Part shown: positions 1 through 4,712 of the stretch, in pieces
How positions within the stretch are numbered: position 1 is the first letter of the stretch
Layout: every line of letters starts with the position of its first letter
Assembly: GCA_020832725.1 (NCBI GenBank)
Contig: JAFIEC010000021.1
Span: 1 to 5,458 of the forward strand
Source of the DNA: Paracoccaceae bacterium
Lineage (GTDB): Bacteria; Pseudomonadota; Alphaproteobacteria; Rhodobacterales; Rhodobacteraceae
DNA length: 5,458 nt
Direction: 5' to 3'
Position numbers and translations under genes: made by a program
Notes under the pieces: model-generated
Seen by the model: the letters and a program-made list of their open reading frames with translations, nothing else
Database searches by the model: none
Told to the model about the DNA's origin: nothing

Positions 1-52
1 GCCGCTCGAACTCCCCGGTCTGGCGCTCGGATCGTGTCTCTAATAGCCGCAT
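1..52 (-). CDS. Possible 5' end of a minus-strand gene, cut by the window edge
   Basis: I do not recognise this gene. On the minus strand an ATG at 52-50 opens a frame that stays open to position 1 and reads MRLLETRSERQTGEFER. The first codons (CTA, TTA, ACA, CGA) are AT-richer, as is common just after a start, and later codons end mostly in G or C. A GAAGTGAG stretch lies a few bases upstream and could serve as a weak ribosome site; an in-frame GTG at 58-56 is an alternative start. It would follow pyrD in the same direction, after 287 bp. Only 17 codons are visible, so no function can be assigned. A competing reading is the 3' end of a plus-strand gene (stop TAA at 81-83), whose serine/arginine-rich translation looks more like a shadow frame. 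Confidence 0.33.
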   Translation of the reverse strand, partial: MRLLETRSERQTGEFER

Positions 53-89
53 GCTCACTTCGGGCCGGGGGGGCCGGCGTTAACCTTGC

Positions 90-166
90 GCCGCCCGCGC
101 GGGCGGCATCTCTCAGGCCACCCGGACAGGCGGCAGCAGACTCTCCGCTGCCGGACAAGGGCAGCG
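90..166. other. Cluster of overlapping, mutually exclusive hairpins (candidate structured RNA)
   Basis: GCCGCCCGCGCGGGCGGC at 90-107 is a perfect 18-bp palindrome. CGGCAGC (131-137) pairs with GCTGCCG (147-153) around a 9-nt loop, while CGCTGCC (146-152) can instead pair with GGCAGCG (160-166) around a 7-nt loop, so only one can form. In the same way, 101-107 can join either the palindrome or the 117-123 arm. On the plus strand the segment CTCTCAGGC...GGACAG (110-129), preceded directly by a GC hairpin, resembles the 3' half of a glycine-riboswitch aptamer. The 5' half (GGAGAG arm and GAAGG-GCAA core) is absent upstream and no plus-strand gene follows. I therefore list structure only, not a riboswitch call. 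Confidence 0.4.
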
Positions 167-296
167 AAATGGACAAACGCACCCGCGGGCGAATGCTCGC
201 TGACGGGTGGCGATCCCCGCCGCGCGGGGACCGGACGGGCGGACCTGTCCGGAATAGGGCTCACGTAGCGGCTGGCGGTCCCGGCGTCAAGATCGC

Positions 297-322
297 GCAC
301 CGGGCGGCGTCGCAAGCGGTGC
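297..322 (-). terminator. Weak hairpin just downstream of pyrD
   Basis: GCACCG (297-302) and CGGTGC (317-322) form a 6-bp inverted repeat with a 14-nt loop, about 18 bases past the pyrD stop on the minus strand. No T-run follows, so this is at best a non-canonical terminator or a 3'-end-stabilising hairpin. A smaller palindrome, GGCTCAGAGCC (337-347), spans the pyrD stop codon itself. Confidence 0.25.
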
Positions 323-339
323 CCATGGCGCGGGGCGGC

Positions 340-1398
340 TCAGAGCCAGTCCTGCCGCCCGGTGCCTACGGCTTCGGCCACGCTGGCAAAGCCGTCGCGC
401 GCGAGGAGCGTGTCGAGCTCCGACAGGATCCGCGGGACCAATGTCAGGCCGCCATAGACAAGGCCCGTGTAAAGCTGCACCGCCGAGGCCCCGGCCCTGA
501 TCTTGGCATAGGCGGTCTCGCCGCAGCGCACCCCGCCGACCCCGATCAGGGGGATCGCCCCCTCGGTCACATAGGCAAGCTGTGCGAGCACCCGGGTGGA
601 GCGTTCGAAAAGGGGTGTGCCCGACATGCCGCCCGCCTGTATCGCCTGACGGTCGGTCAGCCCGTCGCGGGCCACGGTGCTGTTGGTGGCGATGATGCCG
701 TCAAGCTGCAGTTCCATGGCAAGTTCCGCGATTTCGCCGAGGTCGGGCAGGGCAATGTCGGGCGACAGCTTCAGAAACAGCGCGGGCTTGCGCGGCAGCT
801 CCTCGCGCCGTTCCATCACCCCCCGGAGCAGGGCGCTCAGGGCCGCCCGCCCCTCCAGATCGCGGAGCCGCTCCGTGTTGGGAGACGAGACGTTGACGGT
901 CACGAAATCCACAAGCGCCCCGCATCGTGCCACCAGTTCCGCATAATCGGCAGCCCTGTCGGGGCTGTCGCGGTTCGCCCCCAGATTGAGGCCTAGCACC
1001 CCCTCGGGCCGGGGCCGGCCCAGCCGCTCCGCCACCACCTCGGCACCCTCGTTGTTGAAGCCGAAGCGATTGATGACCGCGCCATCCACCGGCAGCCGGA
1101 ACAGGCGGGGACGGGGATTGCCCTCCTGGGCGCGGGGCGTGACCGCGCCCGCCTCGACAAAACCGAAGCCCGCGCGCAGCAACGGGCCGATGGCCACCGC
1201 GTTCTTGTCATAGCCTGCAGCCAGCCCCAGCGGATTGGGCAGGTCCAGCCCCGCGACCCGCGTGGCCAGCCGCATGCCGCGCACCGGCCCCGTGCGGGGG
1301 CCAAGCCCCGTGCGCAGCGCCAGCAGGGAGAGGTCATGCGCCTGTTCCGGATCGAGGCGGTGCAGCACCGGCATGGCAAGCCGCTCGAGTACGCTCAT
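340..1398 (-). CDS. pyrD: Dihydroorotate dehydrogenase (quinone), class 2
   Basis: This enzyme oxidises dihydroorotate to orotate, the fourth step of de novo UMP synthesis. Class 2 enzymes sit on the inner face of the cytoplasmic membrane and pass electrons through FMN to ubiquinone. The 352-residue protein has the usual class 2 length and layout. An N-terminal helical region (about 1-40) carries the quinone tunnel and membrane contact, followed by a TIM barrel. Visible family motifs are AAGYDKN (60-66, FMN/substrate lysine K65), NRFGFNN (110-116), NVSSPNT (169-175) with S172 as the class 2 catalytic base and N169/N174 as substrate ligands, K210 in LKLSP, ATNST (237-241), and the FMN-phosphate motifs GVGGV (286-290) and QLYTG (308-312). 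The ATG at 1398 overlaps the stop of the upstream DUF952 gene by four bases (ATGA), indicating an operon with coupled translation. Nothing essential appears missing. Confidence 0.96.
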   Translation of the reverse strand: MSVLERLAMPVLHRLDPEQAHDLSLLALRTGLGPRTGPVRGMRLATRVAGLDLPNPLGLAAGYDKNAVAIGPLLRAGFGFVEAGAVTPRAQEGNPRPRLFRLPVDGAVINRFGFNNEGAEVVAERLGRPRPEGVLGLNLGANRDSPDRAADYAELVARCGALVDFVTVNVSSPNTERLRDLEGRAALSALLRGVMERREELPRKPALFLKLSPDIALPDLGEIAELAMELQLDGIIATNSTVARDGLTDRQAIQAGGMSGTPLFERSTRVLAQLAYVTEGAIPLIGVGGVRCGETAYAKIRAGASAVQLYTGLVYGGLTLVPRILSELDTLLARDGFASVAEAVGTGRQDWL

Positions 1399-1733
1399 GT
1401 GATGCCCTCGGGAAAGACATGCCGCTCATCTTCAAGCGGAAGGGGGCGGTGCCACGCGATATCGGACAGCATCAGGCTGCGGTAGAGATGCGGAAACAGC
1501 GCCCCACCGCGCGAGGGCTCCCATCGCAGAGCATCGCCCAGCCTGTCCACGGAAACCGCGGCAAGCATCAGCCCATCCTCGGCCGCGAAATGGCGCCGGG
1601 CGGTTTCGACCAGCTGCCCGGCGGTGGAGAAATGAATGAAGCCGTCGGCCAGATCGACCTGCGCGCCCCGTGTCTCGCCCTCCGCGACCAGCGCCGACCA
1701 TTCTTCGGCCCGGAAAATCTTGTAGATATGCAT
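1395..1733 (-). CDS. DUF952 family protein
   Basis: This is a small cytoplasmic protein of 112 residues and unknown function. It has the full DUF952 (PF06108) pattern: an N-terminal IYKI with W12, then DGFIHFST (30-37) and Q40, HF at 48-49, the WEPSRGG segment (71-77), and FPHLY (80-84). There is no signal peptide or membrane segment. A frame extending upstream to 1790 exists, but the family starts at MHIYKI, so I use the ATG at 1733-1731; the ribosome site there is weak. The stop overlaps the pyrD start (ATGA), so the two are almost certainly cotranscribed. From memory, DUF952 has been linked at fold level to the ADP-ribosyltransferase-like superfamily; this was not checked here. The conserved H34, E72 and H82 are the obvious candidate functional residues. 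The family call is secure, the function unknown. Confidence 0.9.
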   Translation of the reverse strand: MHIYKIFRAEEWSALVAEGETRGAQVDLADGFIHFSTAGQLVETARRHFAAEDGLMLAAVSVDRLGDALRWEPSRGGALFPHLYRSLMLSDIAWHRPLPLEDERHVFPEGIT

Positions 1734-1880
1734 GGGTTTCGAGTGCCGACCGGAAACGGGGCGGTCAAGCCAAATGTCACGGCTGCGCAAGAATCATGCA
1801 CGCTGATGCATGGCGCCGACATCAGGTTGGCGGTTGTACCCTCAGTGGCGTACGAAAGCGGGCCTCGCTAGAGTGCCGTC
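1734..1880. promoter_or_regulatory. Divergent intergenic region between DUF952-pyrD and the SRAP gene
   Basis: These 147 bp must carry promoters for both flanking units. For the plus-strand SRAP gene a weak candidate is TTGGCG (1827-1832) with an 18-bp spacer to TACGAA (1851-1856), which would give a leader of under 20 nt. For the minus strand, TTGCGC (1790-1785) and TTGACC (1768-1763) resemble -35 elements, but neither has a convincing -10. I find no alphaproteobacterial LexA box (GTTC-N7-GTTC), so nothing in the sequence shows SOS control of the SRAP gene. Confidence 0.4.
1803..1825. repeat. Operator-like dyad CTGATG-N11-CATCAG
   Basis: A perfect 6+6 inverted repeat with an 11-bp spacer lies in the divergent intergenic region. 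It ends two bases before the candidate -35 element of the SRAP gene (TTGGCG, 1827-1832). The spacing between half-sites fits a dimeric DNA-binding protein on one face of the helix. The spacer contains a GGCGCC palindrome whose centre is half a base off. The regulator is unknown, and a 6-bp dyad can occur by chance. Confidence 0.3.
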
Positions 1881-2576
1881 ATGTGCGGTCGATTTGCCAT
1901 CACCCTGCCTGATGATGCCGTGGCCCGGCTGTTCTCGGCCGCGCCCGACAACGATCTGCCGCCCGTGCCTCGCCACAATGTCTGCCCCACCCAGCCGGTG
2001 GCGGCGGTGGTCGCGGAGGCAGCGGGGCGGAGGCTGCGGGCCTTGCGATGGGGCTTTGTTCCACGATGGGCGCGCAGCCTTTCGGACGGGCCGCTGCTGA
2101 TCAACGCGCGCGCCGAGACGCTGGCCGAAAAGCCCGCCTTTGCCGAGGCCGCCCGGACCCGGCGCTGCCTGATCCCGGCAACGGGATTCTACGAATGGAC
2201 CAAGGACGAATCCGGTGCCCGCCTGCCCTGGTTCGCCCGCCCCTGCGGGGCAGAGGTCGCGGCCTTTGCAGGTATCTGGCAGGTGTGGACGTCTCCCGAC
2301 GGCGAGAGCCTCGCGACCTGTGCCATCGTCACCACGGCTGCGGGCCCCGACCTTGCCGCGATCCACCACCGTGCCCCGCTGGCGCTGGCCCCGGGCGACT
2401 GGGCGCTGTGGCTGGGCGAGGCGGGAAAGGGAGCGGCACGCCTGATGCGGCCCGCGCCCGCCGGTGCGTGGGACGTCTGGCGGGTCGATCCGCGGGTGAA
2501 CTCGAACCGCGCCGAGGGGCCAGACCTGATGGTGCCACTTGCTGCCGGGCAGGGCGGTGCGCAGGGCGCGCCTTGA
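1881..2576 (+). CDS. SRAP domain protein (YedK/HMCES type), abasic-site DNA-protein crosslinker
   Basis: SRAP proteins bind abasic sites in single-stranded DNA and form a stable thiazolidine crosslink through the N-terminal cysteine, shielding the lesion during replication. The 231-residue protein has normal family length. The start is fixed by biochemistry: MCGRF places the catalytic Cys at position 2, exposed when Met1 is removed, even though the ribosome site before 1881 is poor. Other active-site positions match YedK: N75 in INARAET (74-80), E105 in FYEW (103-106), and H162 in IHHRAP (161-166). The C-terminal VNSNRAEGP element (206-214) is also typical. One oddity is that the usual H-D/N-R-M-P motif reads H-H-R-A-P, with His replacing the acidic/Asn residue and Ala replacing Met. 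The gene is divergent from the DUF952-pyrD operon and ends 34 bp before tRNA-Gly. Confidence 0.94.
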   Translation: MCGRFAITLPDDAVARLFSAAPDNDLPPVPRHNVCPTQPVAAVVAEAAGRRLRALRWGFVPRWARSLSDGPLLINARAETLAEKPAFAEAARTRRCLIPATGFYEWTKDESGARLPWFARPCGAEVAAFAGIWQVWTSPDGESLATCAIVTTAAGPDLAAIHHRAPLALAPGDWALWLGEAGKGAARLMRPAPAGAWDVWRVDPRVNSNRAEGPDLMVPLAAGQGGAQGAP

Positions 2577-2601
2577 ACCCGGACGCGGGGAGGCGTATGT
2601 T
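2573..2601 (+). promoter_or_regulatory. Sigma70-type promoter of tRNA-Gly
   Basis: TTGAAC (2573-2578) and TATGTT (2596-2601) each match four of six consensus bases and are separated by exactly 17 bp. Initiation would fall near 2607-2609, only a few bases before the mature tRNA 5' end at 2611. The -35 hexamer contains the TGA stop codon of the SRAP gene (2574-2576), so the tRNA promoter is embedded in the end of that gene. Confidence 0.6.
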
Positions 2602-2610
2602 CAGCACGTT

Positions 2611-2684
2611 GCGGGCGTTGTGTAGTGGTAAGACCTTAGCCTTCCAAGCTAAAGACGCGGGTTCGATTCCCGCCGCCCGCTCCA
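2611..2684 (+). tRNA. tRNA-Gly, anticodon UCC (TCC)
   Basis: This 74-nt gene folds as a complete cloverleaf. The acceptor stem GCGGGCG (2611-2617) pairs with CGCCCGC (2674-2680). The anticodon stem TTAGC (2636-2640) pairs with GCTAA (2648-2652) around loop CTTCCAA, with anticodon TCC at 2643-2645. A four-base variable loop follows (2653-2656). The T stem GCGGG (2657-2661) pairs with CCCGC (2669-2673) around TTCGATT. The discriminator is T2681 and CCA is encoded (2682-2684). The D loop carries AGTGGTA, but the D stem (2620-2623 with 2631-2634) has a G-G mismatch; E. coli tRNA-Gly(UCC) also has a short D stem. It decodes GGA and, by wobble, GGG. Confidence 0.97.
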
Positions 2685-2703
2685 TCCCTTCGCGCGCATC
2701 CGG

Positions 2704-2726
2704 CGCTGTCAGACCCTGCGACAGTG
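2704..2726 (+). terminator. Hairpin after tRNA-Gly
   Basis: CGCTGTC (2704-2710) pairs with GACAGTG (2720-2726) as a 7-bp stem with one G-T pair and a 9-nt loop. It begins 19 bases after the tRNA end. No T-run follows, so its role as terminator or RNA 3'-end barrier is only suggested. Confidence 0.3.
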
Positions 2727-2727
2727 G

Positions 2728-2760
2728 TTGACATTGTCCCGGCCGACAAGCTGGAGTAGA
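2728..2760 (+). promoter_or_regulatory. Candidate promoter of the ABC transporter gene
   Basis: TTGACA at 2728-2733 is a perfect sigma70 -35 hexamer, located 63 bp before the chosen start codon. The matching -10 is poor: a 17-bp spacer leads to CTGGAG, and better T/A content (TAGAT, 2757-2761) lies too far. The call therefore rests on the -35 and position alone. Confidence 0.35.
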
Positions 2761-2796
2761 TCGCGCAGACGAAGGGACGGAAAAGACAACCAGCCA

Positions 2797-4593
2797 ATGC
2801 CATCCGATAGCAGCCAGACAGGCCCCGAGCGGGCGAAATCCCGCGCGCTGGGCTCCTTGCGGGGGCTTGTGCCGTTTCTGGCGCCCTATCGTCGGCTGAT
2901 CGTCGCGGCTGCCGCCGCTCTGGTGGCGACGGCGATCGTGGCACTGGCACTTCCGCTTGCGGTGCGGCGGGTCGTCGATGGCTTTGCGGGCAAGTCCGAC
3001 CCTCTTCTCAACGAGTATTTCGCGGGTGCTGTCGCCATCGCGCTTCTGCTCGCGCTGGGCACGGGGCTTCGATACTACCTCGTCACCCGGCTGGGCGAGC
3101 GTGTGGTGGCCGACATCCGCAAGGCACTGTTCGCGCGCGTCATCTCCATGAGCCCCTCCTTTTTCGAACGGATCATGACCGGCGAGGTGCTTTCGCGCCT
3201 GACCACGGATACCACGCTGATCCTGTCGGTGATCGGCTCCTCGGTATCGATTGCGCTGCGCAACGTGCTGATCCTGATCGGCGGCATGGCGCTGATGTTC
3301 TTCACCTCGCCCAAGCTGTCGGGGCTTGTGCTGCTTCTGGTGCCGGTGGTCATCGTGCCGATCGTCATCCTTGGCCGCCGTCTGCGCCGGCTCAGCCGAG
3401 AGAATCAGGATCGAATCGCGGAAAGCTCCGGCAGCGCCTCGGAGCTTCTGCTCTCGGTCCAGGCGGTTCAGGCCTTCACCCATGAAGAGCCCAGCCGGGC
3501 GCGGTTCGACACCATCACCGAAGGATCGTTCGACTCGGCTCTCGCGCGGATCGCAACCCGTGCGGTGATGACGGTGATCGTGATCGCGCTTGTCTTTACC
3601 GGCATCGTCGGCGTGCTGTGGATCGGGGCGCAGGCGGTGCGCGCGGGCACCATGACCCCGGGAGAGCTGGTGCAGTTCGTCATCTATGCGGTGATGGTGG
3701 CGGGCTCTGTCGGAGCGCTCTCCGAGATTTGGGGTGAATTGCAGCGTGCTGCGGGCGCGACGGAACGTCTGGTGGAGCTGCTCCAGGTGACGGATCAGGT
3801 GCAGGACCCGCCCCAGCCGGTGGCGCTGCCGCGTCCGGTCCGGGGTGAGGTGCGTCTGGAAAATCTCTCCTTTCGTTATCCGGCCCGGCCGGAAGTGGCC
3901 GCACTTGATCATGTCAGCCTGACCGTGCGGCCCGGAGAGACCATTGCCCTTGTGGGGCCCTCGGGGGCGGGCAAGTCGACCATCTTTCAGCTTCTGCTGC
4001 GTTTCTATGACCCGCAGGGCGGGCGCATCACCCTCGACGGGATCGATCTGCGGGACATGGCGCGCGGCGACTTCCGCTCGGTGATGGCGCTGGTGCCCCA
4101 GGATCCGGTGATCTTTGCCGCCTCCGCGCGCGAGAATATCCGCTTCGGTCGGCCCGATGCCACCGATGCCGAGGTGGAGGCCGCGGCCCGGGCTGCGGCC
4201 GCGCATGAATTCCTGACGGCGCTGCCCCAGGGCTATGACACCTATGTGGGCGAGCGGGGGGTGATGCTCTCGGGCGGGCAGAAGCAGCGCGTGGCCATCG
4301 CCCGGGCGATCCTGCGCGATGCACCGGTCCTGCTTCTGGACGAGGCCACCTCCGCCCTCGACGCCGAGAGCGAGCGCGCCGTGCAAAGCGCCGTCGAGAC
4401 GTTGTCCAGGGGCCGCACGACGCTGGTCGTCGCGCATCGGCTGGCCACCGTGAAGAAGGCCGACCGCATCGTGGTGCTGGAGGACGGGCGCATTGTCGCC
4501 GAGGGCACTCATGACGCGCTGGTGATGCAGGGCGGCCTCTATGCCCGGCTGGCGCGCCTGCAGTTCACCGACGGCGCCAGCGCCGCGGCCTGA
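2797..4593 (+). CDS. ABCB-type half-transporter (fused permease and ATPase), probable exporter
   Basis: This 598-residue inner-membrane protein is built like MsbA/LmrA-type exporters and should act as a homodimer, moving a hydrophobic or amphipathic substrate outward with ATP. The membrane domain occupies about 1-320, with six likely helices near 33-55, 74-97, 148-170, 174-195, 257-279 and 290-312. The ATPase domain carries Walker A GPSGAGKST (387-395, K393), Q-loop Q435, signature LSGGQ (491-495), Walker B ending in D515 with catalytic E516, and H-loop H547, so it should be active. I chose ATG 2797; the open frame upstream offers only TTG starts and encodes a basic, unfamilylike extension. 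The ribosome site is weak (GAAGGGA lies about 19-25 bases upstream). No accessory gene adjoins it, so the substrate (drug, lipid or other) cannot be named. It is transcribed alone or with the following gene. Confidence 0.94.
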   Translation: MPSDSSQTGPERAKSRALGSLRGLVPFLAPYRRLIVAAAAALVATAIVALALPLAVRRVVDGFAGKSDPLLNEYFAGAVAIALLLALGTGLRYYLVTRLGERVVADIRKALFARVISMSPSFFERIMTGEVLSRLTTDTTLILSVIGSSVSIALRNVLILIGGMALMFFTSPKLSGLVLLLVPVVIVPIVILGRRLRRLSRENQDRIAESSGSASELLLSVQAVQAFTHEEPSRARFDTITEGSFDSALARIATRAVMTVIVIALVFTGIVGVLWIGAQAVRAGTMTPGELVQFVIYAVMVAGSVGALSEIWGELQRAAGATERLVELLQVTDQVQDPPQPVALPRPVRGEVRLENLSFRYPARPEVAALDHVSLTVRPGETIALVGPSGAGKSTIFQLLLRFYDPQGGRITLDGIDLRDMARGDFRSVMALVPQDPVIFAASARENIRFGRPDATDAEVEAAARAAAAHEFLTALPQGYDTYVGERGVMLSGGQKQRVAIARAILRDAPVLLLDEATSALDAESERAVQSAVETLSRGRTTLVVAHRLATVKKADRIVVLEDGRIVAEGTHDALVMQGGLYARLARLQFTDGASAAA

Positions 4594-4599
4594 GCCTCG

Positions 4600-4615
4600 C
4601 GCCCCGGAGAGGGCG
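4600..4615 (+). terminator. Weak hairpin after the ABC transporter gene
   Basis: CGCCC (4600-4604) and GGGCG (4611-4615) form a 5-bp GC stem with a 6-nt loop, starting six bases after the stop codon. A proper T-run is missing (CTTGTGT comes six bases later), so termination is uncertain. Confidence 0.25.
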
Positions 4616-4652
4616 GGCGGCTTGTGTCCTGCCACATCCATCCCCATCCTGT

Positions 4653-4688
4653 TGGTGGCCCCTGGCGCCTGCGTCAGCGGAGCCACCA
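4653..4688. repeat. Inverted repeat upstream of the acyl-CoA synthetase gene
   Basis: TGGTGGC (4653-4659) and GCCACCA (4682-4688) are perfectly complementary. One mismatch further in, CC (4661-4662) and GG (4679-4680) extend the stem. No T-run follows on either strand. It ends 24 bp before the start codon at 4713, where it could act as an operator or a leader hairpin. No clear promoter hexamers are visible in the 119-bp gap. Confidence 0.35.
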
Positions 4689-4712
4689 GGACAAAAAGTC
4701 GGGGGGAGCCGC

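Larger units (their letters stand above)
53..339. other. Non-coding gap rich in perfect GC inverted repeats
   Basis: This 287-bp stretch downstream of pyrD has no reading frame I believe in. It packs many perfect inverted repeats: 64-68/74-78, the palindrome 90-107, 101-107 with 117-123 (one G-U pair on the minus strand), 131-137/147-153, 146-152/160-166, 180-185/204-209 enclosing 189-192/197-200, 215-220/224-229, 231-236/247-252 and 297-302/317-322. Several pairs share bases and exclude each other. Such density suggests a structured RNA or a leader of the gene to the left on the minus strand, although high GC content alone produces some hairpins. A TTGACG (minus strand, 290-285) with a 17-bp spacer to a poor TACGTG (267-262) is a possible but weak minus-strand promoter. 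Confidence 0.5.

Noticed and set aside
80..125. TPP riboswitch on the minus strand (CTGAGAG and GGTTAACGCCGGC segments)
   Set aside because: The ACCTGA core and the AGGGA closing segment are missing and the order of elements does not match.
34..996. A 320-codon plus-strand frame over the left gap and pyrD
   Set aside because: Most of it is antisense to pyrD, and it lacks a ribosome site and any recognisable domain.
1734..1880. LexA/SOS box upstream of the SRAP gene
   Set aside because: No GTTC-N7-GTTC or CTG-N10-CAG pattern is present; GTTGGCGGTTG has the wrong spacing.
2611..2684. tRNA-Gly as an integration (att) site for a mobile element
   Set aside because: No integrase is present and no repeat of the tRNA 3' end is seen in the window.
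2636..2950. Minus-strand frame ending in GGGNRTRVFSLEG, and a plus-strand frame containing AKDAGSIPAARS
   Set aside because: These are the well-known spurious peptides produced by translating tRNA-Gly on either strand.
2329..4686. A 785-codon open frame on the minus strand opposite the ABC transporter
   Set aside because: It is antisense to a gene with every ABC motif intact, is His/Arg/Gln-rich with no domain pattern, and runs through the tRNA gene; long antisense frames are expected in GC-rich DNA.
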